A program made the translations under genes and the position numbers. Positions 35,238-41,989 of a DNA stretch of 64,000 nt are shown here, piece after piece; positions within the stretch are counted from its first letter, which is position 1; each line of letters begins with the position of its first letter. Source of the stretch: Rhodoblastus sp963703385. GTDB taxonomy: Bacteria; Pseudomonadota; Alphaproteobacteria; Rhizobiales; Beijerinckiaceae. The stretch is from assembly GCA_963703385.1 (NCBI GenBank), contig OY969816.1, forward strand, positions 930,001 to 994,000. The letters are read 5' to 3'. The notes below the pieces were generated by a model, which did no database searches, was not told where the DNA came from, and saw nothing but the letters and a program-made list of their open reading frames with translations.

Positions 35238-37052
35238 TTGTTCTCCGCCCTTAAGGAAAAGCTCCAGACGAAATTGTTCAGCAAGGGGCAATTGCATCTG
35301 ATCGAGCGCCTGGTGCGCGACCAGGGCCGGAAGCATCTCTGGGCCTATGTGCTGGCTTTCCTGATGATGGGCGTCATCGCCGTCGCCACCACCCTTTCCG
35401 CCTATATGATGAAATTCATCGTCGATCGCATTTTCGTCGACCGCAATATCCTGGCGATGTGGGCGATCGGCGGCGCGGTCATCGCGATCTACATTTCCAA
35501 GGGCTTCGCCACCTATGGCCAGCAGGTGATCCTGTCGCGGATCTCCAACAATATCATCGCGGAAAGTCAGACCAAAATCTTCGACAAGATGCTGGCGATG
35601 GACGTGGGCTTCTACAGTGCGCGCCATTCGACCGAATTCCTCGCCCGCCAGGCCTTCATTTCCCAGGCGGCCGGCAATGCGCTCAACACGCTGGTCACCG
35701 CCTTCGGCCGCGACGCGCTGACCACGCTCGGGCTGACTTTCGCCATGTTCCAGCAGGACGCGGCGCTGGCCTCGGTTTCCATCCTCATCATGCCCGTGGC
35801 GATCGTCGGGGTGCGCAAGCTCGGCAATCGCGCCCGCCGGGTGATGATGACGGAGTTTTACGGCTTTTCGGCCATTCTCGAATCCTTGCAGGAGACGGCG
35901 CAGGGCATCCGCGTGGTGAAATCCTTCACCCTCGAGCCCTTCATGCGCGAGCGGCAGGTGCGCGCGATCCAACGTTTCGAATCGGCGGCGAACAAATTGT
36001 CGCGGGTTCAGGCGCGCTCCAGCCCGTTGATGGAGACGCTGGCGGGCGTCGCGGTGGCGCTGGTCGTCGTCTATGGCGGCTACCGGGTCATCCATAACGG
36101 CGCCCAGCCGGGCAATTTCTTCGCCTTCATCACCGCGCTGCTGCTGGCGACCGAGCCGGCCAAGCGCGTCGCCCGCCTGCATGTCGACATCAGCACCTCG
36201 CTACTCGGCGTCGACATGCTGTTTCAGTTCCTCGACGAGAATACGCCGGAAACCGAGCCGGCGGACATCCCGGAGCTGAAGATTTCGCTGGGGCGGGTCG
36301 AATTCGACAATGTCGATTTCTCCTATCGCGCCGGCGAACTGGTGCTGAACAAGTTGAATCTCGTCGCCGAGCCAGGCGAGACCACGGCTTTGGTGGGGCG
36401 CTCGGGCGGCGGCAAGACCACCGCGATGAGCATGATCCTGCGCTTCTATGAGCCGACCGCGGGCAAGATTCTCATCGACGGCCAGAATATTTCCGCCTTC
36501 TCGCGGCGCTCGCTGCGCGCGCAGATCGGCTATGTCGGGCAGGACACTTTCCTGTTCAAAGGGTCGGTCCGCGACAATATCCGCTTCGGCCGGCCCGGCG
36601 CCAGCGACGAGGAGATCGTCGCGGCGGCCAAGGCGGCCTTCGCCCACGATTTCATCATGTCCTTCGAGAAAGGCTACAATTCGCCGGTGGGCGAGCAGGG
36701 CATGCAGCTTTCGGGCGGCCAGCGCCAGCGCATATCCATCGCCCGCGCCTTCCTCAAGGACGCGCCGCTGATCCTGCTCGACGAGGCGACCTCGGCGCTG
36801 GACACCGAGTCCGAGCGGGCGGTGCAGGAGGCGCTGAAGACGCTTTGCGCCGGGCGCACCACGATCGTCATCGCCCATCGCCTCAGCACGGTCGCCAACG
36901 CCGAACGCATCTGCGTCATCGAGGGCGGTCGCGTGATCGAATCCGGCCGCCAGGACGAACTTCTTGCGCGCGAAGGGGTTTACGCGCTCCTGCACAAGAC
37001 CCAGTTCGACCGCGGCCTGGCGCTGGCCGCGCCAGGCGCCGCAGCGGAATAA
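35238..37052 (+). CDS. ABC exporter, fused permease and ATPase (MsbA-like)
   Basis: This half-transporter has six N-terminal transmembrane helices (residues about 25-310) and a C-terminal ATPase. Walker A GRSGGGKTT lies near residue 385, the signature LSGGQRQR near residue 492 and Walker B LILLDEATSALD near residue 512, followed by the H-loop AHRLSTV. It belongs to the lipid or multidrug exporter group; the substrate is not predictable. No ATG exists near the domain start. TTG 35238 gives LFSALKEKLQTKLF after CCGAAGAGACC and is my choice; TTG 35133 would add 35 Arg-rich residues. Confidence 0.85.
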   Translation: MFSALKEKLQTKLFSKGQLHLIERLVRDQGRKHLWAYVLAFLMMGVIAVATTLSAYMMKFIVDRIFVDRNILAMWAIGGAVIAIYISKGFATYGQQVILSRISNNIIAESQTKIFDKMLAMDVGFYSARHSTEFLARQAFISQAAGNALNTLVTAFGRDALTTLGLTFAMFQQDAALASVSILIMPVAIVGVRKLGNRARRVMMTEFYGFSAILESLQETAQGIRVVKSFTLEPFMRERQVRAIQRFESAANKLSRVQARSSPLMETLAGVAVALVVVYGGYRVIHNGAQPGNFFAFITALLLATEPAKRVARLHVDISTSLLGVDMLFQFLDENTPETEPADIPELKISLGRVEFDNVDFSYRAGELVLNKLNLVAEPGETTALVGRSGGGKTTAMSMILRFYEPTAGKILIDGQNISAFSRRSLRAQIGYVGQDTFLFKGSVRDNIRFGRPGASDEEIVAAAKAAFAHDFIMSFEKGYNSPVGEQGMQLSGGQRQRISIARAFLKDAPLILLDEATSALDTESERAVQEALKTLCAGRTTIVIAHRLSTVANAERICVIEGGRVIESGRQDELLAREGVYALLHKTQFDRGLALAAPGAAAE

Positions 37053-37272
37053 AGTCGCCGCAGCGGAATAAAGTTTTCGCCCGCGCGGGAGCAGTGCTGA
37101 CGCATGGAATGAGAAAATCGTTATTTCAAATTGAAATACAACAATATTATGTTGATTAGAGACGTTCATTGCCGCGGAGGGGCGTCGCGGATGGAAAACG
37201 CCGGGTTTTTGCGCGATGCTGGGAGCCTCCCGGCGGATGATTCCCGCCCGCATCCTTTTTCCGGTTCGCTCC

Positions 37273-37725
37273 ATGTCGAAAGCCATCCCGTCCGAGCCCG
37301 TCCTGACTGTCGCCGAAATCGAGAAATTGCTCGAAGAGGTTTTTCCGCAAATCCACCATGGCGGCCGAACGGTGATGGTCGAGGAGGTCGCGCCCCTGGC
37401 CGCGCGGTTGCGGCTGATCGCCCATGAGCGCCATTTGCGCCCCGGCGGCACGGTTTCCGGCCCCGCCATGTTCACTTTGGCCGATGTCGGGATCTGGGTG
37501 GCGATTTTCGCCCATCTCGGCCCTGACGCGCTCGATGCGGTGACGATGAATCTCAACATCAATTTCCTGCGCAAGCCCCCCCATGGCGACGTTCTGGTCG
37601 ACTGCCGCCTGTTGAAGCTCGGCAAGCGGCTCGCGGTGGGCGAGGCGACCCTGTTTTCACAGGGAGCGGCGGAGCCGGTCGCCCATGCGGTGGGGACCTA
37701 TTCCATCCCGGCGCCAAAACGATAA
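37273..37725 (+). CDS. PaaI-family hot-dog thioesterase
   Basis: This 150-residue single hot-dog domain protein has the family core LRPGGTVSGPAMFTLADVGIWVAIFA (residues about 62-87), in which the Asp and neighbouring residues form the acyl-CoA thioesterase site. NLNINFLRKPPHGDVLVDC and GEATLFSQG follow. It probably hydrolyses acyl- or phenylacetyl-CoA esters; the substrate is not known. I used ATG 37273, where similarity begins. The 200 bases before it are unusually AT-rich near 37125-37150 and may hold the promoter. Confidence 0.8.
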   Translation: MSKAIPSEPVLTVAEIEKLLEEVFPQIHHGGRTVMVEEVAPLAARLRLIAHERHLRPGGTVSGPAMFTLADVGIWVAIFAHLGPDALDAVTMNLNINFLRKPPHGDVLVDCRLLKLGKRLAVGEATLFSQGAAEPVAHAVGTYSIPAPKR

Positions 37726-37787
37726 GGTGCTATAATACCGTTAGCGCGAATCGCCTGATTTTCCGGGAAAATCCCAGTCATTTTGGG

Positions 37788-37816
37788 TTGACAACCTGCG
37801 GCGCCGCCCGTAAAAG
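37788..37816 (+). promoter_or_regulatory. Sigma-70-type promoter of rplM-rpsI
   Basis: A consensus -35 TTGACA (37788-37793) is followed after exactly 17 bases by TAAAAG as -10 (37811-37816). A start near 37823 would give a leader of about 45 bases before rplM. Just upstream lies a palindrome GATTTTC-CGG-GAAAATC. Confidence 0.75.
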
Positions 37817-37841
37817 CCCGCATCTTCCCGCCGGGCTTTTC
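37812..37841 (+). promoter_or_regulatory. Leader inverted repeat of rplM-rpsI
   Basis: AAAAGCCCG and CGGGCTTTT form a 9-bp stem with an 11-base loop, ending in TTTT. It overlaps the -10 region and start site, so it could act in the DNA as an operator or, if transcription starts early, as an attenuator. L13 autoregulates its operon in E. coli; whether this structure serves that purpose is inference. Confidence 0.4.
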
Positions 37842-37867
37842 CGCCCGGTCATTCCTGGAAAAGAGAC

Positions 37868-38338
37868 ATGTACGGCAAGACCTATTCGGCCAAGGCGGCC
37901 GAAATCGAGAAGAAATGGGTGTTGATCGACGGCAAGGGGCTGGTTGTCGGCCGGCTCGCCTCGATCATCGCGCTGCGCCTGCGCGGCAAGCACAAGGCGA
38001 CCTTCACGCCCCATCTGGACGATGGCGACAACATCATCGTCATCAATGCGGACAAGGTGGTCTTCACCGGCCGCAAGCGCGACCAGAAGGTCTATCACCA
38101 TCACACCGGTTTTCCGGGCGGGATCAAGGAGCGTTCGGCCAAGTTCATCCTTGAAGGCCGCTTCCCCGAGCGCATCGTCGAAAAGGCGGTCCAGCGCATG
38201 TTGCCGCGCGGGCCACTCGGCTCGAAGCAGCTCGGCAATCTGCGCGTCTACAAGGGCGCCGAACATCCCCACGCGGCCCAGAACCCGACCGTTCTCGACG
38301 TCGCCGCCCTGAACTCCAAGAATTCGCGGAAAGACTGA
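37868..38338 (+). CDS. rplM: 50S ribosomal protein L13
   Basis: This 156-residue ribosomal protein is an early assembly protein of the large subunit. The motifs VLIDGKGLVVGRLASIIA at the start, DGDNIIVINADKVVFTGRK in the middle and ERIVEKAVQRMLPRGPLG in the C-terminal half are typical. AAAAGAGAC precedes the ATG. It is followed two bases after its stop by rpsI, and this pair with argC is conserved in Hyphomicrobiales. Confidence 0.97.
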   Translation: MYGKTYSAKAAEIEKKWVLIDGKGLVVGRLASIIALRLRGKHKATFTPHLDDGDNIIVINADKVVFTGRKRDQKVYHHHTGFPGGIKERSAKFILEGRFPERIVEKAVQRMLPRGPLGSKQLGNLRVYKGAEHPHAAQNPTVLDVAALNSKNSRKD

Positions 38339-38340
38339 CC

Positions 38341-38820
38341 ATGGCCGAGACCCTTTCCTCCCTCCAGGACCTCAAGGGCGCCAGCGCCCAACCTGCGCCC
38401 GAAGCTCCCGTCCATGTCCAGAAGCTCGACAAGCTCGGCCGCGCCTACGCCACCGGCAAGCGCAAGAACGCGGTCGCCCGCGTCTGGATCAAGCCCGGCG
38501 CGGGCAAGGTCACCGTCAACGGCCGCGAACTCGCCGTCTATTTCGCCCGGCCCGTGCTGCAGATGATCGTCCGCCAGCCGCTCGGCGTCACCCAGCGCGA
38601 CAGCCAGTACGACATCATGGTCACGGTCGCCGGCGGCGGCCTCTCCGGCCAGGCCGGCGCGGTCCGCCACGGCGTCTCCAAGGCCCTGACCTATTATGAG
38701 CCCGGTCTGCGCCCGGCGCTGAAAAAGGAAGGTTTTTTGACCCGCGACTCCCGCGTGGTCGAGCGCAAGAAATACGGCAAGCGCAAAGCCCGCCGCAGCT
38801 TCCAGTTCTCGAAGCGCTGA
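38341..38820 (+). CDS. rpsI: 30S ribosomal protein S9
   Basis: This 159-residue small-subunit protein has a C-terminal tail that reaches the P-site tRNA. An Ala/Pro-rich N-terminal extension of about 30 residues, normal in alphaproteobacteria, precedes the core YATGKRKNAVARVWIKPG. The C terminus ends with the basic KKYGKRKARRSFQFSKR. A strong terminator lies 21 bases after the stop. Confidence 0.97.
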   Translation: MAETLSSLQDLKGASAQPAPEAPVHVQKLDKLGRAYATGKRKNAVARVWIKPGAGKVTVNGRELAVYFARPVLQMIVRQPLGVTQRDSQYDIMVTVAGGGLSGQAGAVRHGVSKALTYYEPGLRPALKKEGFLTRDSRVVERKKYGKRKARRSFQFSKR

Positions 38821-38840
38821 TCGTCACGATCCTTTCGCGA

Positions 38841-38870
38841 AATGGCGGGCTTCCAGCCCGCCATTTTTTT
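38841..38870 (+). terminator. Terminator of rplM-rpsI
   Basis: ATGGCGGGC, five-base loop, GCCCGCCAT and then seven T: a perfect 9-bp stem directly after rpsI. It isolates rpsI from the toxin-antitoxin pair and from argC. Confidence 0.92.
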
Positions 38871-39064
38871 GTGCGAAATTCAGATCGCGGCTTGTCTTGA
38901 CGGGGGCGGCGTCGAAGCATGCGAGCGCCTCGCGGGATGCTGGGAACCGGATTCCTTGGGTGGTGAGAGCGGAGCTAACACGTTGGTTTGCGCCGTAAAT
39001 TGTTCATTTCAATCTTGGGCGTTTTCGTGTAGACATTTGTATATACAAAAGGGTTTACAAACGC

Positions 39065-39358
39065 ATGGCGCGCGTTAAATTTGATTGGGACAAAGCGAAC
39101 CTGGCCAAATGTACTACCGGAAGCAAGCCCGGCGATTTGCGCGTGCCGAAGGACGAGATTGAAGAGTTCCTGTCGCGTGAGGATTTGGAGATTGCGCCTG
39201 ACCCTTGCCTGACGGAGATTCGATTTCAGGCGAGGGGCATCGGGAAAAGTGGACGGCCTGTTTTCGTCGTTTTCACGATCCGAAAAATCGACGACGTTGC
39301 GCATATTCGTCCGGTTTCCGTTCGTTACGCGCACAAAAAGGAGGCAAGCCAATGGTGA
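39065..39358 (+). CDS. BrnT-like toxin
   Basis: This 97-residue protein resembles the BrnT ribonuclease toxins: the start VKFDWDKANLAKC matches the family's opening strand with its Asp and Trp. The C-terminal half GRPVFVVFTIRKID and HIRPVSVRYAHKKE matches the conserved beta strands and the final Arg/His stretch. The middle segment DEIEEFLSREDLEIAP is the expected loop. It overlaps the downstream antitoxin by seven bases. An AT-rich promoter with a short palindrome (TTGTATATACAA) lies just upstream. Confidence 0.75.
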   Translation: MARVKFDWDKANLAKCTTGSKPGDLRVPKDEIEEFLSREDLEIAPDPCLTEIRFQARGIGKSGRPVFVVFTIRKIDDVAHIRPVSVRYAHKKEASQW

Positions 39359-39831
39359 AAAAGCAAAAGCCGTGGCCGGTCCTCGAAACTGAGGATGAGG
39401 TCGATAATTTCGTTCAGGGCGCCAATTTGGCAGAATACGATTTGCCGAAGGGCGTGATGACGATGGGCGAATTGCTCGATCAGTTCGATGCCAAGAGCAA
39501 GGACGGGAAAATCAACATCCGCATGCCATCGGGCGTCATCGAGCAATACAAGTTTGAGGCTGAGCAGGAAGGCATTCCATATCAACGCCTGATGCGCTTT
39601 GATATGCAGGCGGGCAGGGCTGTGCGGCTGAGCCGAATGGCAAAATCACCTCGCCCGGCGAAACGCGCGGCTGCGAAGAAAGTCGCAGTCAAAGCGGCGG
39701 TCAAGAAACCTGCCGTGAAGAAAATCACTGCAAAGAAGACGACGAGGGGCGCAAAGGCTTACGTGCCGAAGGAAGGGAGAGGGTCGGCTATCCAAACAGC
39801 CGCCCCGGCGCAGAAGGTCGTGGCGAAGTAA
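39352..39831 (+). CDS. BrnA/CopG-like antitoxin with lysine/alanine-rich tail
   Basis: This 159-residue partner of the upstream toxin has a ribbon-helix-helix-like segment at about residues 46-75 (INIRMPSGVIEQYKFEAEQE, then GIPYQRLMRFDMQ), the type found in BrnA antitoxins that bind and repress their own operator. Unlike a usual BrnA of about 90-100 residues, it continues with a repetitive tail of Ala, Lys, Pro, Thr and Val (about residues 97-140, units such as AKKVAVKAAVKKPAVKK) resembling histone H1 or AlgP tails. AGGAGG precedes ATG 39352. Confidence 0.72.
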   Translation: MVKKQKPWPVLETEDEVDNFVQGANLAEYDLPKGVMTMGELLDQFDAKSKDGKINIRMPSGVIEQYKFEAEQEGIPYQRLMRFDMQAGRAVRLSRMAKSPRPAKRAAAKKVAVKAAVKKPAVKKITAKKTTRGAKAYVPKEGRGSAIQTAAPAQKVVAK

Positions 39832-39840
39832 TGTAAAATA

Positions 39841-39868
39841 GCGGGGCGAAAGCCCGCCGTTTTGTTTT
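39841..39868 (+). terminator. Likely terminator after the antitoxin
   Basis: GCGGGGC, a GAAA loop and GCCCGC form a stem with one bulged G, followed by GTTTTGTTTTG. It lies 10 bases after the antitoxin stop and before argC. Confidence 0.55.
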
Positions 39869-39919
39869 GTCTTCCATCCCAAGGCGTTAAATCCGTTCGT
39901 CTGTTCAGAGGATCAAGCC

Positions 39920-40849
39920 ATGACCGACGCGCCCAAAAGAATCTTCATTGACGGCGAGGCTGGCACCACCGGGCTGCAGATCCGGGAAAAGCTCGCGGGG
40001 CGCGCGGATGTCGCGATCGTCTCGATCGATCCCGAAAAGCGCAAGGACGCTTCGGCCAAGGCCGAAATCATGCGCCAGATCGATCTGACCATCCTCTGCC
40101 TGCCCGACGCCGCCGCCAGGGAGAGCGTCGCCCTGGTCAATTCGCTGGGGCCCGACGGCCCGCGCGTGCTCGACGCCTCGACCGCCCATCGCGTCGCGCC
40201 CGGCTGGACCTATGGCTTCCCGGAGCTTGCCCCCGATCAGGACAAGGAGATCGCCGCCGCGCGAAGAGTCTCCAATCCCGGCTGCTACGCCACCGGGGCG
40301 ATCGCCATCCTGCGGCCGCTGACGGACGCCGGGCTAATCGATCCGGGCCAGCCGCTGGCGATCAATGCGGTGTCCGGCTTTTCAGGCGGCGGAAAACAGA
40401 TGATCGAGGCCTATGAGGCCGGCCGCGCGCCCGCTTTCGAGCTTTACGCGCTCGGGCTCGAACACAAGCATGTGACGGAAATCATGGTTTTTGGCGGCTT
40501 GCGCTCGCGGCCCTTGTTCGTCCCCTCGGTCGGCAATTTCCGCCAGGGCATGCTGGTGAGCCTGCCGCTCTGCCTCGACGATCTTGCCAACAAGCCGCAG
40601 GCCGGGGATCTCGAAGCGGTGCTGGCCGATCACTACGCCGGCCGGACTCATGTCCGGGTGGTCGCGGCGGAGGAAAGCGGCCGGCTGGAGCCGGAGGCGC
40701 TCAATAACACCAACGATCTCGAAATTCGGGTGTTCGCGAACGAAGCGCGCCGCCATGCCCTGGTCGTGGCGCGGCTCGACAATCTCGGCAAGGGCGCTTC
40801 GGGCGCCGCCGTGCAGAACCTGGAGCTGATGCTCGGGCTCAATCCGTAG
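39920..40849 (+). CDS. argC: N-acetyl-gamma-glutamyl-phosphate reductase (type 2)
   Basis: This 309-residue enzyme performs the third step of arginine synthesis, reducing N-acetylglutamyl phosphate. It is the shorter type 2 form. The N-terminal nucleotide-binding part reads IFIDGEAGTTGLQIREKL, and the catalytic Cys is in SNPGCYATGAIAILRPL near residue 115. The C-terminal part contains EHKHVTEI. Its place after rplM-rpsI is conserved, but here the toxin-antitoxin pair with its own terminator intervenes, so argC probably uses its own promoter in 39869-39919. Confidence 0.93.
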   Translation: MTDAPKRIFIDGEAGTTGLQIREKLAGRADVAIVSIDPEKRKDASAKAEIMRQIDLTILCLPDAAARESVALVNSLGPDGPRVLDASTAHRVAPGWTYGFPELAPDQDKEIAAARRVSNPGCYATGAIAILRPLTDAGLIDPGQPLAINAVSGFSGGGKQMIEAYEAGRAPAFELYALGLEHKHVTEIMVFGGLRSRPLFVPSVGNFRQGMLVSLPLCLDDLANKPQAGDLEAVLADHYAGRTHVRVVAAEESGRLEPEALNNTNDLEIRVFANEARRHALVVARLDNLGKGASGAAVQNLELMLGLNP

Positions 40850-40850
40850 A

Positions 40851-41032
40851 GCGCGTTCGGAAATCATAGAGTCGAACGCGCTCGGTTATTTCATTGTTTT
40901 GACGCATATTCTTGTCCGAAAAGTCTATCAACTTTTCGGGAATATGCGTTAGAGCAGCGTGCGAAAAAGTGGCTGCCGGTTATTCGCTTACGCGGACCTT
41001 CGGTTCGCACAAACGCTGCGAAAACAAAGGAC
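40851..41032. repeat. REP-like palindrome cluster, right of argC
   Basis: Three palindromic units follow one another: GAGCGCGTTC...GAACGCGCTC, ACGCATATTC...GAATATGCGT (with CCGAAAAGT inside) and CAGCGT...ACGCTG. Related units occur at 33417 and at 41761-41962. They are dispersed intergenic repeats; no gene is seen here. Confidence 0.8.
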
Positions 41033-41068
41033 TCCACCGCCGATTGACGCCCGACGCGGATCGCGACG

Positions 41069-41644
41069 TCATTCGGCCGAAACGACGCCGCCCCGGATTA
41101 CGGTCAGGTGAGGCTGAGCCGCGCCAAGGCCGTGGCGCCGGGCGACACGGATGATCTTCGGACCGGGGCGCTCGGGGCCGAAGGGAAGATTATAGATCAC
41201 GCCATTGCCGGTCGCGGTGTCGCTCGCGCCGTAATAGCCGACCGGATAAAGCGGGACTTCCACATAAACTGCGGTCGCCGGCAGGTAGGCTGGCGCGTAC
41301 GACGCCGTCCCGGCGTCATAAGAATAATAGCCCCCGCCATAGCCGCCGCCGTAATAGCCGCCGCGGTAAGGCAGGGCGTAGCCGAAATCGTAGCCCGGCC
41401 GGCCGTGAGGCAAGCCGTAACCGAATGCGTAGCCCGGCGCGGGATGGGGCAGGGCGTATCCGAAACTATAGCCTTGCGGGAGCGGGTTGGGACGCGGACG
41501 GTAAACCGCGGCCGGATGGCCCGCCATGCCCCGCATGGCGGGACGAGAACCCATATGGCCCGCGAAACCGCCGGCGACGGCCGGCGCCGCGGTCGCAACG
41601 GCGCTCGCGAGGACGAGTCCGCCAATCCTGAATGAATGTGCCAT
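41069..41644 (-). CDS. Exported Gly/Tyr/Pro-rich protein
   Basis: This 191-residue protein starts with a signal peptide (MAHSFRIGGLVLASAVATAAPAVAGG). The mature part has a degenerate repeat of about 12-13 residues of the form GYxFGYxLPHxxP (roughly residues 57-95), then a Gly/Tyr cluster. A C-terminal stretch YVEVPLYPVGYYGASDTATG follows. No catalytic domain is recognised; a structural or surface role is a guess. It is flanked on both sides by REP-like palindromes. Confidence 0.7.
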   Translation of the reverse strand: MAHSFRIGGLVLASAVATAAPAVAGGFAGHMGSRPAMRGMAGHPAAVYRPRPNPLPQGYSFGYALPHPAPGYAFGYGLPHGRPGYDFGYALPYRGGYYGGGYGGGYYSYDAGTASYAPAYLPATAVYVEVPLYPVGYYGASDTATGNGVIYNLPFGPERPGPKIIRVARRHGLGAAQPHLTVIRGGVVSAE

Positions 41645-41760
41645 TTTTGCACTCCTGTCCCGTTACGAGACAGCCCCGAGCATCAAAGCCCCGAAGATGG
41701 GCCTTTTTGGGACGCGTCGGGGCGACCCTGCGGGAAAGGAGCAAAAAAGGCGCCGCCGCT

Positions 41761-41962
41761 TAGAGCATATTCCCGAAAAGTTGCAGACTTTTTGGACAAG
41801 AATATGCGTTGAAACAATGAACTAGAGCGTTCTTCCGATTCCGAAGGAACGGAAAATGCTCTAGCGCGTTGGCAATCCGTCGAGTCGAACGCGCTTTGTT
41901 ATTTGGTTGTTTTGACGCATGTTCTGATCCGAAAAGTCTATCAACTTTTCGAGAACATGCTT
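41761..41962. repeat. REP-like palindrome cluster, right of phaC
   Basis: The 345-bp space between phaC and the exported protein holds four palindromic units. Two are of the ...CATATTC/GAATATG... and ACGCATGTTCT/AGAACATGC type with CCGAAAAGT inside. One is TAGAGCGTTC with a GGAACGG...GCTCTA partner, and one is AGCGCGTT/AACGCGCT. They are close relatives of the cluster at 40851-41032. No gene is seen. Confidence 0.8.
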
Positions 41963-41989
41963 TGGCCCGGATTGGCTCAGGATTTCGCG

